From NCBI GenBank assembly GCA_900642245.1, contig CAAAJI010000031.1, forward strand, positions 314,148-332,841: 18,694 bases of DNA. The letters are read 5' to 3'. Below are positions 1-8,969 of the stretch, in pieces. The position numbers were made by a program, and so were the translations under genes. The DNA comes from Fragilaria radians. Taxonomy: Eukaryota; Bacillariophyta; Fragilariophyceae; Fragilariales; Fragilariaceae. The notes under the pieces are model-generated. The model saw only the letters and a program-made list of their open reading frames with translations, was not told where the DNA came from and made no database searches. Every line of letters begins with the position of its first letter. Positions within the stretch are counted from its first letter, which is position 1.

Positions 1-599
1 AGAAGTAATCATTTTTTCAACCCAAGTCTCCAAATTACTCTATGTCAACCAATTTTGACAATTTTCGACTGTTTCAGTGTGAGTTCCCCAAATCATTAAA
101 TGATTTTGCAACCTAACTATTTTCTGAACTTCACTCTAAGTACATGGTTCAAAACCAAATTTCATTTTGTTTCATTCCTTCGCTTCCAGCAAAATTCATC
201 ACATAGATGAAAAGGACACAAAGACATCCGTCTCTGCTTTAATGACTTACTAGCATCTCGTTTCAGAAAATCTAGTTTGAAAATCATTTCCTTGACGTTT
301 CTGTACAACTGCTTTGTCCCCTTACCCCAAGCACAGATAGAATTATTTAGTTTTAGCATTTTCCTTTCTGGTTTCCCTTAACCATTGATTTCAGTAAGAC
401 TGTGTAGGTCTTCAAATAGAAATCCGGGACAACTCTCTATTTATGCAGGAGGATTCAATTCCAAGAGACCAGGTAATAAATTTCATTTTTGAATCGTCAA
501 ATGGAGCACTTTGAAATAGGAAACAAGTTAAGCGTAAGAGAAATACGCCGAAAGTTAACTCCGCAACCTAGTAATAGCCATTGATGGCTGGACCTCTTT
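1..599. other. AT-rich stretch without a recognisable gene
   Basis: No reading frame here gives a recognisable protein. The longest minus-strand frame (162-359) is lysine-rich and has no motif. It lies directly downstream, in the minus-strand sense, of the gag remnant at 600-1166, so this could be the eroded protease/integrase part of the same element. I found no DSGAS, HHCC or DNAG motif to support that. Confidence 0.4.
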
Positions 600-1166
600 C
601 TTATTCACTATTGTGCTTCATCTTGGAATTTGCGGCCGCATGTCCACTTTAATTGCATTTAAAGCACACGCCAGGAAAGAAATGATTATTACCTAAATCA
701 TAGTTTCTTCTTTCTCTTGGTTCCTTTGCTATCAGAAACATTGTGTCCCTATATCCTTCAGTAACAATATATACCTTTTTTGTCTTTTCAGGTTTAGCAA
801 TGCTAGTTCAGTCGCTAGCTAAGAAAATCTTGCCCTTACTCATCCTCAAATTTGATCTTCAGCTTTTTAAAACGAGAAACTTTGTTCCTTGGGTTGTTTT
901 CTAGCATCTCAAGAATCATTTGTACTCAACAGGAAGATTATACAAGACATGAACTTTCAGATTAATATCCGGTATTGCATGCCTCAGAATCTGGAGCCTT
1001 TCTTATGAATCCACTGATCTATCTTCATGTTGACAACTCTGGCCATTGTAGTAGGCTCAACCTTTGCCACCATAATCTTCAAAGCTAAATGAGCATGTCC
1101 CTCAGGCATCTCCTCTGAAATTAGCAAAAATATAGAAAAGTTTCTGCACCTAAATTTGACTACCAA
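600..1166 (-). mobile_element. Decayed Ty1/Copia gag remnant (UBN2-like segment plus CCHC zinc knuckle)
   Basis: Read on the minus strand, 984-1166 encodes a peptide with the pattern MPEGHAHLALK...VEPTT...MKIDQWIHKKG. This matches the usual Copia gag pattern of 'LPxGDAxxAWxxLxxxYEP', followed by 'DPDxWIxxLExLR'. About 320 bases further on, codons at about 625-666 read CFKCN-stop-SGHAAANS, which is a CX2CX4HX4C retroviral-type zinc knuckle in which one codon is TAA and the last Cys is Ser. The stretch between them changes frame and has several stops. Gag packages element RNA, but this copy cannot make a full protein. The call rests on motif order. The knuckle is clear and the upstream gag segment is moderately clear. 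No LTR was recognised beside it. Confidence 0.6.
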
Positions 1167-1461
1167 ATTTTATTCATATCCTCTTAGTTTTCCGTTTGAG
1201 CCTTGATTCTTTACCTATTTTGTTGTTCATTCCTAAGGAACTTCTATCCTTGGGTACACTAGATCACATTTTGACATTTACTCGACCAATTTCTGTCCGT
1301 TTTCCGAATTTTTCGTATCATCGGTGTTTGACCCGTGCTTCATTAATAAGGTTTTTCGAATGGGATCCATTCATTATTTATTTCCTTGCCTTCATGCAAC
1401 ATCGTAGTGATTACTGGAAAAAAAATTATTTCTTTTTGGTGTTCTTTCTTGACAACCAACA

Positions 1462-3359
1462 ATGAAATTATGGAAAAATAGTTGTATCTTATTCTTACTC
1501 CCCCGTTGGGTAGAATGCTTTCTTCATGACTTTGGGCCACGTCGTAGTTTCAATATAAATCATGTAGCCATACACATGAGCTTGGAACAAAAGTCGCCTC
1601 CGGATAGTGGATTCGAGACTGTAATGCGCCCGACGGCGTCTCATCTTGAGAAACTGGAAACTGCAGCGAAAGCTTTGAATTCTGAACACGATCTGCTCTA
1701 TCACTCCTTTCTTCAACGACCCGCATCTTCCTTAAAAGAGGAGTTAAAGATGTTGGGGTTACCCAATAAAGGTAGAAAGCCCGATCTTGCCCAGCGTCTT
1801 GTCGATAATCTACTGAAATCATCGCGCGCAACATCCATGTCCGAAAGTGAAGAGTCTGCTGCTTTGGAGGAAGAAATGAAAAAATCTTGGAGAACGGAAG
1901 AGAATGTCATGCCGCTAAAAACATTTGCTGGATTGGATTTATCGTTAACCGCAGGAAAAGCATTAGCATCCGCTACATTTTCTTCTCCAAGTCCCATTCA
2001 AGAAATTGCCATACCTCATCTGGCAAAGGGAGAATCTGCAATCCTACATGCTGAAACAGGATCAGGGAAGACACTTGCATACCTTTTACCTATAACAGAA
2101 CAGCTTTGGCGTGAGGATCACAACGACGATTATGACGATGTGGGTGGATTTGGTGTCATCCTGACTCCGACACGGGAACTTGCCACACAAGTCGCTGGTA
2201 TCGCACAAGCCTTGGCACCCCCAGGTACAGTCCGTTTGATTTTCCGTCCGACAAATCTTATGGGTGATCCGTTAAAAGAGCATGGAGAAGAACCACTGGG
2301 GGGATTGTTGGATCGTCGATCGACACGAGCCACGACACCCCGACTCTACGTAGGGAGTGCCAAGGCGATCATGACATCACTGTATGGAGATGGGAAAATG
2401 CCAGCTTCGCCGACAACCAAACCAGAGGCTGTTTACTTTCTTGAGAATGTACGTTGGTTAGTACTCGATGAAGTGGATCGCATACTCCATGTCAAGAAGT
2501 CTCGGGGAGAAGGGGAACGAAATAACCAACACGAGAAGCCTGCGGCAATCATTACGTCTGCAGTTGCTCGGAGGACTCTGGGTAAGGCTCAGATAGTTGC
2601 AGTTAGTGCAACTGTCGGTAGACCACTAAGGCGTGAATTATCTAGAGTCATGGGACTTTCCCCAGAGGAATGTCCTCCAGTGATACGTGAAACGAAAATG
2701 GGCGACACTGACGACGATAAATCGACAGATTCTTCCAGTCGTGCTGTAACGATTCCAAGTTTAGTCAAGAATTATGTCATTGCTGTAGATAGTGATTCTA
2801 CTGGGAAAATTCTTACCGTGGCGTTTGAAACCATTAAAAGACTAAACAAGAAGTCACGAAAGATGTTACTGGTCTTAACCAAAGGATGTGGTATGTCTAC
2901 CAAGAATACGATTGGTGCTCTGAATCATTTTCAGTGTCATCCAAAGCCAATCTCCCTCCTGGATTCCCTACAGGCGGATGGATCAGATAGTATGATTTCG
3001 AGTTATCGCAAGGTTTCTGGAGCGATGGGTATTGGTGATCGAATGACAACCGCAACGTCCAAATAGGTACCGACGCGGACGATGATTTGTCCAACGCGGA
3101 GGGATCACTCCTTGTGACTGGGGAGGATTCTGTACGAGGTTTGCATCTGGATAGTCTTGATACGGTAATAGTTGTTGGACATCCCTACAGTGCAGATGAA
3201 TATACACATATTGCTGGACGAACAGGACGAGCAGGAAAAGGTGGGAATGTCATTACAATTGTGAGCCTAAATGGAGCTAAACATTTCCAATCTTGGGAGC
3301 GTATGCTCAATGTTAAGTTTGAATTTCTAGACGTTGAGGATGTTGCATCTCTGGATTGA
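1462..3359 (+). CDS. SAP-domain DEAD-box ATP-dependent RNA helicase, reading frame broken near the 3' end
   Basis: This is a superfamily 2 RNA helicase that unwinds or remodels RNA using ATP. In the first frame (1462-3066, 534 aa) a SAP-like nucleic-acid-binding segment lies at about residues 90-117 (SLKEELKMLGLPNKG). It is followed by a Q-motif-like SPSPIQ (Q180), motif I AETGSGKT (197-204), motif Ia PTRELA (236-241), motif II DEVD (336-339, a DEAD variant) and motif III SAT (382-384). The second RecA domain starts with KMLLVLTK (about 468-474). The essential motifs V (DSVRGLHLD) and VI (HIAGRTGRAG) lie in the next frame, which ends with TGA at 3357. The frames must therefore be joined by a very short intron or by a frameshift around 3029-3066. 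The start is uncertain: M1 at 1462 gives an extra hydrophobic and basic N-terminus that could be a targeting peptide, while the internal ATG at 1576 (M39) gives a hydrophilic start. The next gene downstream is on the same strand. Family assignment is firm; the exact substrate and the gene's integrity are not. Confidence 0.88.
3029..3066 (+). other. Putative 38-nt (or 32-nt) intron, or a frameshift, inside the helicase
   Basis: The first helicase frame stays protein-like up to about 3035 and stops at 3066 (TAG). The frame with motifs V and VI opens after a stop at 3036. Removing GT(3029)...AG(3066), 38 nt, or GT(3035)...AG(3066), 32 nt, joins the two frames through a Gly codon and gives a continuous protein. 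Both would be shorter than the 64-94 nt introns seen elsewhere in this window and lack a pyrimidine tract. A true frameshift, or a base error in the sequence, is equally possible. Confidence 0.4.
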
Positions 3360-3777
3360 TTATGGATAGATCTAGATTGGTAAGGAAGGGCAATTCCAAC
3401 CGTGAAGAATCGATTTTGCATGCAAGTTAAATAGTTTCCATAGAGATTTCAAAAGGTAGAGGGTAAATTGATGCATTTTTGCATTAATCAGTATAAAGTT
3501 GTTCCATCATTCCAAAGCTCCAACTAGAGAGCAATCAAGAAGATTCCGAAATGGATTCCTAATTATAATGCTGTGATACTTCATTCTTATAATAATGTGA
3601 AACTTAATTAATTAGGATATGAGTGATTTTTAGTTTTCATTCTGATCTTCTTTGAATTCAAAGCGTTGACTCCACCAAAATAGGATTCGAAGGAATCGAT
3701 AAATGGTTAAAAAATCCGAATCTCATGTTTCCATTTCGAGGGAAGTGTGAAACATAGAGATAGAAGAAGAAAAGAGA
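3360..3777. other. Spacer between helicase and SelD fusion: 3' flank and promoter region
   Basis: This is an AT-rich spacer between two same-strand genes. It holds an imperfect hairpin-like stretch around 3468-3490 (ATGCATTTTTGCAT) and a palindromic TTAATTAATTA near 3604. The last 40 bases before the SelD ATG are purine-rich (agatagaagaagaaaagaga). I recognise no TATA box and no small gene. Confidence 0.4.
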
Positions 3778-6246
3778 ATGATACGACCTCCCGTAGCATC
3801 GGATTTAGTGTTGATTGGTGGTGGTCATGCTCATGTACATGTTATTAAAATGTTGGGAATGTCACCTTTACGACAAATCCTCCTTCAGGAGGGTATACAT
3901 GTCACACTTGTCTCTCGAGACATACAAACACCCTATTCTGGAATGTTACCTGGTTACATTGCTGGTCATTATTCTCTAGATGAGATTCATATTGATTTAG
4001 TTCAATTATGTGCCTTTGCTGGTGTAACATTCATTCATGCATCGGCTGTGGGAATAACGTATCCATCATCATCATCATCGTTGCCGAACAAAAAGACCAT
4101 CCAATGTGACGATGGTCGTCCACCTATTCGTTATGATGCACTGTCTATTGATATTGGTTCATCACCTTCAAGCTTACCACAACATACTAGTAATGATGGT
4201 ATCATTGCTGTCAAGCCAATATCCAACTTTGCCATACGATTTCAGCAACTAATAGCGTTGCAAAATTCGACCCTATATTCATCCTATTCGATTGACAATC
4301 CATTTTCGATCGTTATTGTTGGTGGTGGAGCAGGAGGTATTGAGCTTGCCTGTGCTCTTCAGTATCGTATACAAAGCCTCTTGCAGGAAACAAACAAAAA
4401 TGCTGTCAGAGTCTCGATTGTCACAAGGGGAAACACGATACTGGAACAACACAACCACCGAGTCCGAAAGTTATTTCAACGTATTTTAAAGGAGCGAAAT
4501 ATTCAAGTATTCTACAATACCAATGTTACCTGTCTTCAGACACTCTCTACAGGGAAGAAGTGTATACAAACAAAATCGGGTGAATCCATTGACTTTCACG
4601 AATGTTTTTGGTGTACAAGTGCTGGTGCATGTTCATGGATTTCTGAACATACACCTTTTGCTACGACACCCGATGGATTTTTAAGAGTTCACGATACGTA
4701 TGAATGTATTCATCATCCTGGAGTATTCGCAGCTGGTGATTGTTGTCACATGGATCTAAATCCTCGGCCAAAGGCTGGTGTATTCGCAGTTCGAGCCGGT
4801 CCACCATTACTTCGGAACCTTTTGAATTATCTTTGTGGAAGGCCTCTGATATCTCACAGGCCACAAAAAAGTTTTCTTGGATTGATAAGTACAGGTGATA
4901 CCTACGCGATTGCTAGTAAGGGTAGTTGGTTTGCCTTGGAGGGTAAATTCATGTGGAAATGGAAAGATTACATTGATCGAAAATGGATGGCAATGTATAA
5001 AGATTTACCCGATTTGGAGAAAATGATGCTGAAAATGGACTTTAAAGTATCAAGAAAGATACCCTACTCTGTTTCTCGAAAGGGTCCTATGGTAATAGAG
5101 GCCTTTGCAGCAGATGCCATGCGATGTGGTGGTTGTGGGGCTAAAGTCGGTGAACGAACTCTAACTCGTGTATTGTCTGCACTTTATCGTCATCAGAGTA
5201 ATAGAGCTGTAAGGCTGAATCTTCCGACACCTCCAATCATTGACCATGATGATGCCGCTGTTGTTTCATGTCCAGAAGGTACTACATTGACAATTAGCTC
5301 CATCGATTACTTCCGTTCCTTTATTTCAGATCCCTTCCTGTTTGGGAAGGTTGCTGCTGTACATGCTCTAAGTGATATTCATGCCATGGGTGTCAGAGCC
5401 AAGTCTGCCCTCGCGCTTGCAGTCGTACCACATGCAGCTGATGAAGATATTACGGAATGTACATTAAATGCTATGCTATCCGGTGCAAGTGATGTTTTTC
5501 AGGATGAAAATGTTCCTATTGTTGGTGGACATACATGCGAAGGCTCAGAACTTGCCTGTGGGTTTTCAATTTTAGGATTTGCACCAAATATGGAACATTT
5601 GCTTCGTAAACGTGGGGGTTGTATCGGAGACAAAATTATTTTGACAAAGCCCATTGGTACCGGTGCTGTCTTTGCCGCATATATGAGAGCCAAAATGGAA
5701 GGGAAGTATGTAGCTGAAGCGATTCAATATATGACGCTAAGCAATCGAATGGCAAGTGATATTGCCGCAAGAACATCAGGTGTACATGCTTGCACCGACG
5801 TGACTGGCTTTGGATTGATTGGTCATTTACTAGAAATGATTGTCGCGGAAAGAGACACTCCATTAGCTGCTAGGCTTGTCCTACATGACGTTCCCTTCCT
5901 TGAGGGGGCATTACAAGCTTCTTCCCATGAGATTTTTTCATCTCTCCATTCCGAAAATATCCGCAATCGTAGAGCTGTTTCCAATCATGTGGAGGTCGCA
6001 GCAAGTTGTCCAAAGGAATATCCCCTGCTTTTTGATCCACAAACAGCGGGAGGGCTTCTATTCTTTGTCGACCCAAATTCATGTTCCGACTTTTTGTGTG
6101 AGCTACAGAAACATTATCCAGCTACGAAAGTGATTGGTGAAGTCATTGGTTACGAGGAGCAGCAAAGTGGAGCGGATAAAACAGTGATTGAGACCCATGG
6201 ATATGATTATCTAAATCGGATTATGGTATCGTACAATCTTGCTTGA
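3778..6246 (+). CDS. selD: NDH-2-like FAD/NAD(P) oxidoreductase fused to selenide, water dikinase (SelD)
   Basis: This is an 822-aa two-part protein encoded without introns. Residues about 8-400 form a pyridine nucleotide-disulfide oxidoreductase of the NDH-2 type: the first Rossmann motif is LVLIGGGHAHV (11-20) and the second is VIVVGGGAGGIEL (179-190), with an FAD-site motif GVFAAGDCC (315-323). Residues about 447-815 form SelD, which makes selenophosphate from selenide and ATP for selenocysteine and selenouridine synthesis. The catalytic loop MRCGGCGAKVG places the nucleophile at C453 and its partner Lys at K456, matching Cys17/Lys20 of E. coli SelD. Both Cys codons are TGT, so this is a Cys-type and not a Sec-type enzyme. 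Further SelD motifs are DDAAVV (491-496), GGHTCEGSE (583-591), DVTGFGL (674-680) and DPQTAGGLL (753-761). Fusions of this layout are known in algae and some bacteria. The oxidoreductase part may supply reduced selenium, but that is inference. The frame is complete and its motifs are intact, so the gene is probably functional. Confidence 0.95.
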   Translation: MIRPPVASDLVLIGGGHAHVHVIKMLGMSPLRQILLQEGIHVTLVSRDIQTPYSGMLPGYIAGHYSLDEIHIDLVQLCAFAGVTFIHASAVGITYPSSSSSLPNKKTIQCDDGRPPIRYDALSIDIGSSPSSLPQHTSNDGIIAVKPISNFAIRFQQLIALQNSTLYSSYSIDNPFSIVIVGGGAGGIELACALQYRIQSLLQETNKNAVRVSIVTRGNTILEQHNHRVRKLFQRILKERNIQVFYNTNVTCLQTLSTGKKCIQTKSGESIDFHECFWCTSAGACSWISEHTPFATTPDGFLRVHDTYECIHHPGVFAAGDCCHMDLNPRPKAGVFAVRAGPPLLRNLLNYLCGRPLISHRPQKSFLGLISTGDTYAIASKGSWFALEGKFMWKWKDYIDRKWMAMYKDLPDLEKMMLKMDFKVSRKIPYSVSRKGPMVIEAFAADAMRCGGCGAKVGERTLTRVLSALYRHQSNRAVRLNLPTPPIIDHDDAAVVSCPEGTTLTISSIDYFRSFISDPFLFGKVAAVHALSDIHAMGVRAKSALALAVVPHAADEDITECTLNAMLSGASDVFQDENVPIVGGHTCEGSELACGFSILGFAPNMEHLLRKRGGCIGDKIILTKPIGTGAVFAAYMRAKMEGKYVAEAIQYMTLSNRMASDIAARTSGVHACTDVTGFGLIGHLLEMIVAERDTPLAARLVLHDVPFLEGALQASSHEIFSSLHSENIRNRRAVSNHVEVAASCPKEYPLLFDPQTAGGLLFFVDPNSCSDFLCELQKHYPATKVIGEVIGYEEQQSGADKTVIETHGYDYLNRIMVSYNLA

Positions 6247-6339
6247 GTTCTAATATCATTACAGATTCTAGTCCCTGCTTTGATGGTGCTAGAGTTCTGA
6301 TATCACTACGGATTCTAATCTTTGCCTTGGTGATGGTTT
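6246..6339. repeat. Imperfect 47-bp tandem duplication just after the SelD stop
   Basis: Two head-to-tail copies (6246-6292 and 6293-6339) start with agttct(a/g)atatca. They match at 30 of the first 37 positions, and all seven differences are transitions. The match then shifts by 3 bases. The first copy begins on the last base of the SelD stop codon, so the repeat lies in the 3' UTR. It falls between the converging 3' ends of the SelD and TPR genes. Confidence 0.75.
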
Positions 6340-6381
6340 TTAATCCTTTTCTCCATGAAGCGCTTTGTCGTGATCCTTAAC

Positions 6382-7116
6382 TCATGCTGCTGGAGCACAT
6401 CGAACTTGTTGAATATACAGATTCAAAAGAATTTCGATTAACTCAGCTTTACTCAGAAGAGCCTTCAAGCCATTCCTTTTTCCCAACGTTAATAGCATAG
6501 ATACGGCAAGGAAGCATTCTTGAGCATCCTCATAATTCACCATCTCTGTAAAGAATAGTGAACCAGCATTATTGAACATGCATAACAGCAAGGAGTCGTC
6601 ACAATCATATTGACTTTCTTTCAATATTCTAAGTGACATCTCATAAAGCTTAGAGGTATATTCAAACTCAGATGAATGATGTGGATGATATGTAACGTGG
6701 ATATGCAGTGTGACAGCAAGATTGTAGAGTAATATGGAAAGACAAGTCTTTAACGTGGATGTAGTGATATTTTGAGTTCGCATGAGTATAGTACGAAAGA
6801 GAGTGAAGACCTCGTGCTTTGTAGATCCAGGTGATGCATTCAACTTCGGCGAAATTGACCATCCTGTATGGATTGGATGTGATGGTTTACCTACAAATGT
6901 TTCTTCATCGGTGGATGCTAGTTCCTGAAGCAACCATGTGGCCTTATCTGCCGCTAGACGGAAGTTTGCCTTGGCATTCTCGAAATGCCTTAATTCGAAG
7001 AAATGAACGGCATCGTTATTCAAAGTTATAACATAATCAAATAAACATTGTTTCCTGAGATTATCGTCCAATATCTTATTATTAGGTATCCAAGTGGAGG
7101 TGAGAAATCCTGACAT
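6382..7116 (-). CDS. Tetratricopeptide-repeat-like protein of unknown function
   Basis: This is a complete 244-aa frame starting at ATG 7116 and ending in TGA, with no intron needed. It looks like a helical-repeat protein. The first TPR-like unit is at about 29-62 (N33-N34-DAVHFFELRHFENAKANFRLA), the second at about 127-167 (ILLYNLAVTLH with a helix ending SKLYEMSLRIL), and the third at about 177-211 (FNNAGSLFF...EDAQECFLAVSMLL). The residue spacing (small-residue pairs, Y/F before A) is that of TPR scaffolds. Similar short proteins with a 'YNLAxxxH' helix are widespread in diatoms. No catalytic domain, signal peptide or membrane segment is seen. It probably mediates protein-protein contacts; no partner can be named. 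It converges on the SelD gene with a 135-bp gap. The TPR call is good and the function is unknown. Confidence 0.75.
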   Translation of the reverse strand: MSGFLTSTWIPNNKILDDNLRKQCLFDYVITLNNDAVHFFELRHFENAKANFRLAADKATWLLQELASTDEETFVGKPSHPIHTGWSISPKLNASPGSTKHEVFTLFRTILMRTQNITTSTLKTCLSILLYNLAVTLHIHVTYHPHHSSEFEYTSKLYEMSLRILKESQYDCDDSLLLCMFNNAGSLFFTEMVNYEDAQECFLAVSMLLTLGKRNGLKALLSKAELIEILLNLYIQQVRCAPAA

Positions 7117-7484
7117 GGTTATTTTATGAGAGCGAAGTTGGATTAGGGAATGAAATGACTGCTCCTTGGGAAAAACTACGGAAACGAAAACCGCTCTGCT
7201 CTAGGAAAAGTCATTAAACGTTTCCAAAGGGGGCGTTTGATAATTCCATGGAGAGAAATCAAGAATACTCCTTGAAGAAGAAGGAATTTAGGCATTGATA
7301 ACTCTTGAAATACGATATGTATATAAGTCTAACTATGTCTGTTTGAAGTTATAGGTCTTTCCCACAACAGTGCGAAGGGAGATTCCACAAGAGTTCTGAA
7401 CCATTAGTTTGTGCAGAACAACTTCATTGGCAGATTTACATCATGAGACTTCAAAATCTAATGGGAATTTAAATGTATGTTTGA
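7117..7484. promoter_or_regulatory. Intergenic region upstream of the TPR gene, with a plus-strand TATA-like box
   Basis: This region holds the minus-strand promoter of the TPR gene. A plus-strand TATATAAG at 7320-7327 is the best TATA match in the gene island and points at the weak frame beginning at 7485. A palindromic AAACGTTT-like stretch lies near 7216. No gene is seen here. Confidence 0.35.
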
Positions 7485-7778
7485 TCACTCTCCCGTAAGG
7501 GCACAATTTTGCTTACCATTCGACTTCCTTTAATTCGATACATATATAACCAATGCGAAGATTCACGGAATAGGAATCTTCTATCCCTGGGCATTAATTC
7601 AGAGTTGCTAAAGATTGATGACATACATTCAGCTGAACGTAGCCTCGTGCTTCGTTTTGGAGATCAAATTTGTGCGCTACTTGGGAAGTATCATACAAAA
7701 CATTCACCTGACCATTACACGATTGATCATTATTTAGAATCAAGTGTCCTTGTTTCTCGATCAATATTGTCCGCTTGA
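7485..7778 (+). other. Unassigned open frame without an ATG, possible 3' exon or gene remnant
   Basis: An open frame of about 97 codons runs from a stop at 7482 to TGA at 7776. It has no ATG in its first part. The C-terminal half has balanced composition (IHSAERSLVLRFGDQICALL) and reads more protein-like than chance frames nearby. It could be the last exon of a gene whose upstream exon is missing or has decayed, or it could be a random frame. I do not recognise any family. A TATA-like box lies about 160 bp upstream. Confidence 0.25.
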
Positions 7779-8741
7779 GTAAATACCTTCAACTGTATCT
7801 TACATATCACTGTTTGCAAATCTCAGGCAAGCATTTGTTAGAATGATCACAAAACTCAAGTTATTGCAGCACATTCAAGAAATAATGGTTACGCATCATT
7901 AGAATCCGATTGAATGATTATATTTACTCGAACCTAAGCTTCAATTTATAGCAAAGCTCTGTTCTCGAAGTTTTACGATTAGAGTAGAACTCCAAAAATC
8001 ATTTTTATAACGCAATATTGCTGCATACCTCTTTGCGCAATTTTGGATTACATTTATGATGAAAGAAAAAGTGTAATTGTGAGATAAGCAACTTTCATCA
8101 AATCACGGATCTTTATGAAGATTCCTATTTGCAAACTGGAGCAGCTAAGCTATACATGATGAGCCAATTCAGTACATCTCACTTTAAATTAGATGACATT
8201 GCTTACTGCAAAGTAATAAACGACATACAGCTATTCTACTATACATTTTACTGAAGAAAGTTTCATTTTTAGTGTTTGATTAAATTTCTCCTGCTTTAGT
8301 GGAATTGAAGTCTATGGGTTTTCCTATTCTCCTCATTCAAGTCATTTGACTTTTTCCTCTATCAAACCTTTCTGATTGAGCATGAAGAGATAGCAAACAT
8401 TGTTTCAGCCTATTTTGTAGTAGCTTGTCTTTCAATAGATCTAAATGATGATAAAATGACAGGTTGGTGGCTACTGAAGTACGGGCTATCCCCCCCTATC
8501 CCCCCACCCTGTTAGCTGAGTTATGCTTTTCGCGAACGATATGTTTGCTATTTCTAGTCATGTGTTTTTGATGTCAGCAGCATTTTTGTGTGAGAATAAA
8601 ATTGAAGGGAAAAGAATTCAAGAATAATTAATATATGTAAACAAAAATCGATTAAATAAGATTAATTACAACAAATGAGATGTCAAGGATCAAAAGTGAT
8701 CATAATCCCTTTTTTGTTACCATTTCATTGTCTACCTACAG
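7779..8741. other. AT-rich intergenic stretch
   Basis: No intact gene is seen. One short plus-strand frame at about 8104-8253 (GAAKLYMMSQFSTSHFKLDD) reads protein-like but is too short to assign. The C-rich tract at 8490-8509 is the only strong compositional anomaly. Confidence 0.4.
8490..8509 (-). other. Potential G-quadruplex (minus) / i-motif (plus) tract
   Basis: The plus strand has runs of 7, 6 and 3 C separated by TAT and A in an otherwise AT-rich spacer. The minus strand therefore carries GGG, G6 and G7 runs, enough for four GGG segments. It lies about 460 bp upstream of the plastid-protein start codon. Confidence 0.5.
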
Positions 8742-8929
8742 TGACGGTGGTTTCGATGACGACTACTGAAATGGGAACCCTTGCCGAGATTCCTCGTCTT
8801 TGTCTTTAAACCATCTTATACGACTGCTAGTAAAAACTTGCTGTCAATGAAGCCTGACGATACTGTTGAGTGACGTGTGTAGTCCATATGATGAGTCTAT
8901 TTTTATTGACTCGCAATAAAAATTGACGC
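8742..8929 (+). promoter_or_regulatory. Cluster of five TGACG motifs upstream of the plastid-protein gene (bZIP/CCRE-like)
   Basis: TGACG occurs on the plus strand at 8742, 8757, 8855, 8871 and 8924; two copies extend to TGACGT (8871) and TGACGC (8924). A related TGACTC lies at 8907. These are about 99 and 46 bases before the ATG at 8970. TGACGT and TGACGC are the hexamers described as CO2/cAMP-responsive elements in the Phaeodactylum carbonic anhydrase promoter, bound by bZIP factors. The motifs are visible; the regulatory role is inferred. Confidence 0.45.
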
Positions 8930-8969
8930 AAAATAGGGAACACATTAAGGAATAAAACGGATTACGAAA

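Noticed and set aside
2891..2934. Good-looking 44-nt intron (GTATGT...TTTCAG) in the helicase
   Set aside because: Removing it shifts into the right frame, but that frame meets TAG at 2988, long before motifs V and VI. The unspliced frame reads on sensibly (TIGALNHF...SLLDSLQ).
2891..3066. A 176-nt helicase intron from GTATGT to AAATAG
   Set aside because: It restores the frame but removes about 58 codons of protein-like second-domain sequence between motifs IV and V. It is less likely than a break near 3029-3066, though RNA data could revive it.
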